Assembly (NCBI GenBank): GCA_020431405.1
Contig: JAGQIK010000584.1
Location: 1 to 33,243, forward strand
DNA: 33,243 bases
DNA from: Myxococcales bacterium
Lineage (GTDB): Bacteria; Myxococcota_A; Polyangia; GCA-2747355
Reading direction: 5' to 3'
Below the pieces are notes generated by a model. It had not been told where the DNA came from. It did no database searches and was given only the letters and a program-made list of their open reading frames with translations. How positions within the stretch are numbered: the first letter of the stretch is position 1; each line of letters starts with the position of its first letter. Made by a program: the position numbers and the translations under genes. Shown piece after piece: positions 27,657-33,243 of this stretch.

Positions 27657-27816
27657 CCGCCAGCCACGCGCCAGGCTGGGAGCCGACTCCTCGGATCCAC
27701 CCCCGCTCCCCCACGCGCCGCGCGCGTGCAGCGCTACATCGCCGCGAAACGAGGGGCTTCGCGTCGCGGCGCGCTTCTTGCTCGACTCGCTCGTGCGGGA
27801 GCAATGAGGGGAAGGC

Positions 27817-28872
27817 ATGAGCACGAGGGAGCACTCGCGCGCGGCCGGCGCGATCACCATCGCTTTTGTCGTAAGCGCGTTGTCTTGGGCCTGCGTACCC
27901 GACACGTCATCGAGCTCGCGGCCGGCGGTATGTCAGCCAGGGGCAACGCAGGCGTGTCTGTGCAGCGCCGCCTTGCAAGGCGTGCAGCGCTGCGCCGACG
28001 ACGCCCTGCATTGGGACAACTGCGACTGCAGCGGCTCGCAGCCGCAGCAGCCGACGCAGCCGCCCACCCAGCCGCCGACACAACCGCCCACGCAGCCCGA
28101 TCCAGGCGGCACGCCGCAGACGCCCACCGTCACGCGCGTGGACAACATCTCGGGGCTTCCTGGCAGCGTGCTGTTCGAGAACAGCGGCGCCACGCGCGGC
28201 GTGGTGATGCTGCACGGCAGCGAGGGCGGCGCCGGTGTCGACCCCGACGCCGAGCCGCTCGCCAAGCGTGGCTTCACGGTGCTGGCGCTGTGCTGGTACG
28301 GCTGCACGGGACGGCCCGACAAGATCCTTCGCATCCCGCTCGAGACGGCGGTCGACGCCATCAAGTGGCTCAAGCAGCGCGTCTCGTCCGGGCGTGTCGG
28401 CCTCTACGGCATCTCGCGCGGCGCCGAGTTCGCCGTGCTGCTCGCCAGCAAGCTGCAAGCGACCGACCTCGCCACGGCTGTCGCCGTACACGCACCGAGC
28501 GACTTTGTCGTCGGCGCCTTCGACCCGCTCAAGCCCAACGACGGCATCATGGAGTACGGTCCCTACGGTCAGTTCGTCTCGGCGCCCTCGTGGACGTGGC
28601 AGGGCCAGGACGTGCAGCCAGGGGCTGACGGTTGGACCACAGGGCCGCGCATCGAGATCGAGCGCTACCCCGGCCCGCTGCTGCTCAGCCACGGCACCAA
28701 CGATCAGCTGTGGTCGGTGGATCGCTCCAAGCACCTCGCTGCCGCGCGCCAGGGTACCTCGCTGATCACCGAGACGAAGTACTGGCAGGGCGAGGACCAC
28801 GTCGTCTCGCCCGCCAACTACACGGCGTTTACCGACATGCTGGCGACGTTCTTCGGCAAGTACATACAGTAG
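27817..28872 (+). CDS. Exported BAAT-type alpha/beta hydrolase (putative lipoprotein)
   Basis: A 351-residue protein. The N-terminus has a hydrophobic segment ending WAC (Cys near residue 26), a likely lipobox, then a six-Cys module (CQPGATQACLCS, then CADDALHWDNCDC) and a PTQPPTQPPTQP linker. The catalytic domain (about 105-351) resembles the BAAT/acyl-CoA thioester hydrolase C-terminal fold: GVVMLHGSEGG, ETAVDAIKWLKQR, the nucleophile elbow GLYGISRGAEFAVLLAS, the acid in LSHGTNDQLW and the His in GEDHVVSP. Because it is exported it cannot meet cytoplasmic acyl-CoA, so the substrate is probably an ester outside the cell. A GAGGGGA ribosome-binding site precedes the ATG. Convergent with the nitrilase-family gene. 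Confidence 0.8.
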   Translation: MSTREHSRAAGAITIAFVVSALSWACVPDTSSSSRPAVCQPGATQACLCSAALQGVQRCADDALHWDNCDCSGSQPQQPTQPPTQPPTQPPTQPDPGGTPQTPTVTRVDNISGLPGSVLFENSGATRGVVMLHGSEGGAGVDPDAEPLAKRGFTVLALCWYGCTGRPDKILRIPLETAVDAIKWLKQRVSSGRVGLYGISRGAEFAVLLASKLQATDLATAVAVHAPSDFVVGAFDPLKPNDGIMEYGPYGQFVSAPSWTWQGQDVQPGADGWTTGPRIEIERYPGPLLLSHGTNDQLWSVDRSKHLAAARQGTSLITETKYWQGEDHVVSPANYTAFTDMLATFFGKYIQ

Positions 28873-28887
28873 CCAGTCGTCGCGGAG

Positions 28888-29727
28888 CTAGTCGCCGAGC
28901 AGCCGCGCGTGCTGCATGCACGGCAGCTCGCGGCGCACGCGCGCGACGCGCTCGAGGTCGAGCTCGGCGATCGCGACGCCGTCGCCATCGCTCGCCTGCG
29001 CCACGACCATGCCCCACGGATCGATGATGCAGCTCTTGCCGTAGCTGACGCGCTGCTTGGTGTGCCGGCCGTGCTGGCCGGCGGCGAGCACGTAGACCTG
29101 GTTTTCGATGGCGCGCGCGCGCAGCAGCGGCAGCCAGTGGTCCTTGCCGGTGTGCAGCGTGAAGGCCGCCGGCACGGCGACCACCTCTGCCCCGCGCCGC
29201 GCGAGCTGCCGATACAGCTCGGGGAAGCGCAGGTCGTAGCAGATGCTGAGCCCCAGCGTCGCGGCGCCCACCGGCGCGCAGACCACCTCCGCGCCAGCCG
29301 TCACGTGCGCTGACTCCTGAAACTCGGCGCCGTCGGGGATGGCCACGTCGAAGAGGTGGATCTTGCGGTACGCGGCGACGAGCTCGCCCTGGCCGTCGTA
29401 GAGCAGCGCGGTGTTGTAAAAATGCGCGGCGTCGATGGCGTCGTCGCGCGTGGCGACGCCCCCCGCCAGCAGGTAGGCGCCCCAGCGACGCGCCAGCTCG
29501 GCGGCGTGGGTCAGCACTTTGCCCGGGGTCTCGAGGCGCTCGGCCATCGCCGCCTTGTCGCCCAGGCGCCCGATATACGGATAGTTTTCGGGGAGCACGA
29601 GCAGGTTGGCGCCGCGCGCGACGGCCTGCTCGCAGAGCGCGCTGGCGGTCGCCAGGTTGGCGTCTATATCCTGTCGCGCGCACATCTGGACTACGGCGGC
29701 GACGAGCGGATCGGGTGCGTTGGTCAT
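28888..29727 (-). CDS. Carbon-nitrogen hydrolase (Nit1/Nit2-like amidase)
   Basis: A 279-residue cytoplasmic member of the nitrilase superfamily. The Glu-Lys-Cys catalytic triad is visible: Glu in LLVLPENYPY (about residue 47), Lys in AYRKIHLFDV (about 121) and Cys in LGLSICYDLRFPELYRQL (about 163). The LRARAIENQVYVLAA block and the SYGKSCIIDPWG block follow. This pattern matches the Nit1/Nit2 group, which includes deaminated-glutathione amidase and omega-amidase, metabolite-repair enzymes. The choice between these two substrates is not settled by the sequence. A GAGG lies nine bases before the ATG. No co-directional neighbour is close, so it is probably transcribed alone. Confidence 0.88.
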   Translation of the reverse strand: MTNAPDPLVAAVVQMCARQDIDANLATASALCEQAVARGANLLVLPENYPYIGRLGDKAAMAERLETPGKVLTHAAELARRWGAYLLAGGVATRDDAIDAAHFYNTALLYDGQGELVAAYRKIHLFDVAIPDGAEFQESAHVTAGAEVVCAPVGAATLGLSICYDLRFPELYRQLARRGAEVVAVPAAFTLHTGKDHWLPLLRARAIENQVYVLAAGQHGRHTKQRVSYGKSCIIDPWGMVVAQASDGDGVAIAELDLERVARVRRELPCMQHARLLGD

Positions 29728-29799
29728 CTGCGATATCCTCGCCGGAAGACTGCCATTCCCATTTGCAGTTGCATACCCCCGCGGCCCTGTGCTAGCTCA

Positions 29800-29914
29800 T
29801 ACCCCGATCGCAGGTGGGCCTGAAGGTCTGACGTGGCGTTGTCGTATCGTCACCACGTCCGTCCCGAATGCTCAAAGCACTAACCGGTGAGCCTGCTGGC
29901 TCGCCGTTTTTTTT
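29800..29914 (+). ncRNA. Candidate small RNA or terminated leader before rimP
   Basis: A textbook terminator ends a rightward transcript here, but the only gene to its left on this strand stops 1 kb away, behind an opposing gene. The transcript must therefore start between about 29740 and 29870. It would contain a seven-base hairpin GACGTGG/CCACGTC (29830-29836 with 29853-29859). The 5' end is a guess: TTGCAT at 29769 could be a -35, but no good -10 follows. It does not match SRP RNA, tRNA or 6S RNA features I know. Confidence 0.35.
29886..29914 (+). terminator. Intrinsic terminator
   Basis: GGTGAGCC (29886-29893), a four-base TGCT loop, GGCTCGCC (29898-29905), one extra C-G pair at the base of the stem, and eight consecutive T (29907-29914). 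It is by far the clearest Rho-independent terminator in the window. Confidence 0.85.
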
Positions 29915-30058
29915 GGGACAAGGACAAGCTTGAGTCGTCGTCACCACATCGCTTCGCCGCAGCGCGAGGCAGCCACTCCGAACCAGGCTTCGCGACAGGC
30001 GACGCCGTGGGCGATGCCGGCATGCGGCCTATGACGCTGTCGGTATGAGACGCCACCG

Positions 30059-30616
30059 ATGGTGGATATCAGGCGCCTGCAGGCGATTTGTGAGCGAGGC
30101 CTCGATCCGCTCGGGCTCGAGTTGGTCGAGTTGGAGTACGTGCGCGAGCCGCAAGGCTGGGTGCTGCGTGTCTTCATCGACTATCCCCCGGCGGGCACGG
30201 AGGGCGACGACGACCTGCGCTCGCGCATCGCACACGGCGATTGCGAGCGCGCCAGCCATCAGCTGAGCGCCGTCCTCGACGTCGAAGATCCCATCGACTC
30301 CGCCTATCGCCTCGAGGTTTCGTCGCCTGGCGTGCAGCGTCCGCTGCGCCGTCAGCGCGACTTCGCCCGCTTCTGCGGGCATCTCGTGCGTGTCGAGCTC
30401 GCCGAGCCGCTCGACGGCCGCCGCCGCTTCGCGGGTCGGCTCGTCGCGACGCAGCCGGGCGAGGGTAGTGAGACAGAAGCGGGGGGAGACGGCATGGGAG
30501 CAAACGGAACGATCACCGTCGACGTCGATGGCAAGCAGTTCGAGCTGTCCATAGAGGGGATCAAGAAGGCGCGGCTCGACGAAGACCCGCGTGGCGTTAG
30601 CGCAAGCGGAGCATAA
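30059..30616 (+). CDS. rimP: Ribosome maturation factor RimP
   Basis: RimP assists 30S subunit maturation. The 185-residue protein has the N-terminal alpha/beta domain ([20 protein letters not shown], then VLRVFIDYP and the [19 protein letters not shown] block) and the signature [20 protein letters not shown] followed by the SH3-like C-domain, ending [17 protein letters not shown] Gly/Glu-rich insertion (about residues 138-155) interrupts the C-domain loop, which is unusual but outside the conserved strands. First gene of the conserved rimP-nusA-ylxR-infB cluster; nusA starts 13 bases after its stop. Confidence 0.93.
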   Translation: MVDIRRLQAICERGLDPLGLELVELEYVREPQGWVLRVFIDYPPAGTEGDDDLRSRIAHGDCERASHQLSAVLDVEDPIDSAYRLEVSSPGVQRPLRRQRDFARFCGHLVRVELAEPLDGRRRFAGRLVATQPGEGSETEAGGDGMGANGTITVDVDGKQFELSIEGIKKARLDEDPRGVSASGA

Positions 30617-30629
30617 GGAATAGAGGTCC

Positions 30630-32348
<1,719 letters not shown>

Positions 32349-32401
32349 GAGTGCGCTCAGTTGTTGGACGTGTTGGACGTGAACCCGAGGAGATTCAACG
32401 G

Positions 32402-32884
32402 ATGCCGACTCGCAGCTGCGTAGGCTGCCGGCGGCGTCGAGAAAAATCAGAGCTTCTGCGGCTGGTGGCGACCAGCGTGGGGCGGCTGTCGCTCGATGCG
32501 ACGCAGCGCGCGCCGGGGCGTGGCGTATATATATGCGCCTCGGCGAGCTGCCTGCAGCGAGCGCATGTCAGTCGAGGGTTCGCGCGCGGATTGCGCCGAA
32601 AGCTCGCCGACCAGCCGCTCGATCAGCTGCAGCAGCGAGTGCTCGCGGCGCTCGACCAGGCCGTGATCGCATTGCGCCAGCAGGCGCGGCGCGATGGCCG
32701 GGCGGTCGACGACCCCGAGGCCGACGGCGGCGTGAGGGTCGTCGAGCCGAAGTGTGCGGCGCAGCTGGAAAGCTGGGCGGCGCAGCGAGCAGCGGTGGCC
32801 GAGCCCGTCGGCGAGACGGACGCGGTAAGAGGCAAGCGAGGGCGGCGCGGCAAACGCGCGCCGTCGGAGCAAGAGAAGAAGTAG
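32402..32884 (+). CDS. ylxR: YlxR-family (DUF448) protein
   Basis: The ATG at 32402 has a GAGGAG upstream and begins directly with the conserved [20 protein letters not shown] block. An earlier in-frame GTG at 32345, overlapping the nusA stop, would add 19 unconserved residues. The first about 80 residues are the YlxR fold, including [18 protein letters not shown]. YlxR proteins are small RNA- or nucleoid-associated factors in the nusA-infB cluster. The rest, to residue 160, is an Ala/Arg/Glu-rich extension ending in [17 protein letters not shown], longer than most family members and likely disordered. Confidence 0.9.
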   Translation: MPTRSCVGCRRRREKSELLRLVATSVGRLSLDATQRAPGRGVYICASASCLQRAHVSRGFARGLRRKLADQPLDQLQQRVLAALDQAVIALRQQARRDGRAVDDPEADGGVRVVEPKCAAQLESWAAQRAAVAEPVGETDAVRGKRGRRGKRAPSEQEKK

Positions 32885-32926
32885 CGAAAAGCGGCGGCGC
32901 TCGGGCGCCCACGTGCTGAGGACAAG

Positions 32927-33243
32927 ATGGAGGCAGTTACGGTGGCCAGGGTTCGAGTCTATGAGCTCGCGCGGGAATTCAATATGCCCCAAGCGGAAGT
33001 CGTGGCGAAGGTGCGTGGGTTGGGCATCGACGTGAAGAACCACATGAGCAGCATCGAGCTCGAGGATGTTCAGCGGCTCAAGCGCGCGCTCGAGAAAGAG
33101 CGCAGCGAGAACCGCGAGACGAAGCGGCTCTCCAAGACCGTATTCCGCCGTCGCTCGCGCGGTTCGGCGGACGACGCCCCGGCCAAGCCGCGGGCGGCTG
33201 CTGCCGCTGCCTCCCCGGCGCCGCGCAGCGCCCCCCCGCGCGC
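32927..33243 (+). CDS. infB: Translation initiation factor IF-2, N-terminal part (runs off the right edge)
   Basis: The ATG at 32927 has GAGG five bases upstream; an in-frame GTG at 32942 is an alternative. The visible 105 residues contain the IF-2 N-terminal module VARVRVYELAREFNMPQAEV, VAKVRGLGIDVKNHMSSIEL and the following Lys/Arg-rich helix, then the start of the long Ala/Pro-rich linker typical of IF-2 (DDAPAKPRAAAAAASPAP). The GTPase domain lies beyond the window. It is the fourth gene of the rimP-nusA-ylxR-infB cluster. Confidence 0.92.
   Translation, partial: MEAVTVARVRVYELAREFNMPQAEVVAKVRGLGIDVKNHMSSIELEDVQRLKRALEKERSENRETKRLSKTVFRRRSRGSADDAPAKPRAAAAAASPAPRSAPPR

Larger units (their letters stand above)
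29728..30058. other. Intergenic region before the rimP operon
   Basis: The 331 bases between the divergent amidase gene and rimP contain a strong rightward intrinsic terminator (29886-29914) and a candidate small RNA or leader in front of it. From 29915 to 30058 no convincing promoter hexamers, tRNA or ORF were found, although the rimP operon promoter is expected here. Confidence 0.6.

Noticed and set aside
29606-29890. Small plus-strand ORF ending just before the terminator
   Set aside because: Most of it is antisense to the amidase gene, its codons show no coding bias, and there is no ribosome-binding site. A non-coding RNA or leader explains the terminator better.
29800-29914. SRP RNA, tRNA or 6S RNA as the terminated transcript
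   Set aside because: The conserved SRP helix-8 loop sequence, a cloverleaf with a T-loop, and the 6S open-complex mimic were looked for by eye and not found.

Overview
The window is very GC-rich bacterial chromosome from a Gram-negative, most likely a member of the Myxococcota. The evidence is lineage style rather than a marker gene: two Hanks-type Ser/Thr kinases with one transmembrane helix and Gly-Ser-rich exported linkers, one ending in an AgmX/PglI-like tail; many lipoproteins with Cys-rich or Pro-rich linkers; an LptD-type outer-membrane protein; and frequent GTG and TTG starts. The exact family cannot be fixed from sequence alone.

Left part (1-7.5 kb), mostly minus strand: the start of a lipoprotein gene coupled to a DUF374-type acyltransferase, then nagA flanked by two mirror-image palindromic intergenic elements. 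Next come an EF-hand-like lipoprotein, an OB-fold-like lipoprotein and an outer-membrane protein with two regulatory-like beta domains, probably one transcription unit. Divergent from these is membrane Ser/Thr kinase 1.

Middle (7.5-19.3 kb): a large GT-C membrane glycosyltransferase fused to an ILEI/FAM3-like domain on the minus strand; divergently, a PolB-type 3'-5' exonuclease, accD and folC; then an exported AMIN-like protein and lptD. A cupin and a divergent AraC regulator follow, then a lipoprotein with several Ig-like domains.

Right-middle (19.3-27.7 kb): the most unusual locus. A 1290-residue exported protein carries about 60 copies of an about 18-residue aromatic/proline repeat (core F-P-L-F/Y-W/Y). 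It lies behind a small exported protein, under a promoter with a consensus -35. Divergent from them is membrane kinase 2 with a PEGA-like tail, followed immediately by a DciA/DUF721-like gene.

Right end (27.8-33.2 kb): an exported BAAT-type alpha/beta hydrolase, a convergent nitrilase-family amidase, a strong intrinsic terminator with no annotated gene in front of it (candidate small RNA or leader), and the housekeeping operon rimP-nusA-ylxR-infB, with infB cut by the window edge.

The overall theme is cell-envelope biology (LPS assembly, glycan or lipid transfer, exported repeat proteins, transmembrane kinases) interleaved with conserved core genes. No tRNA, rRNA, CRISPR array, transposase or phage gene was seen.
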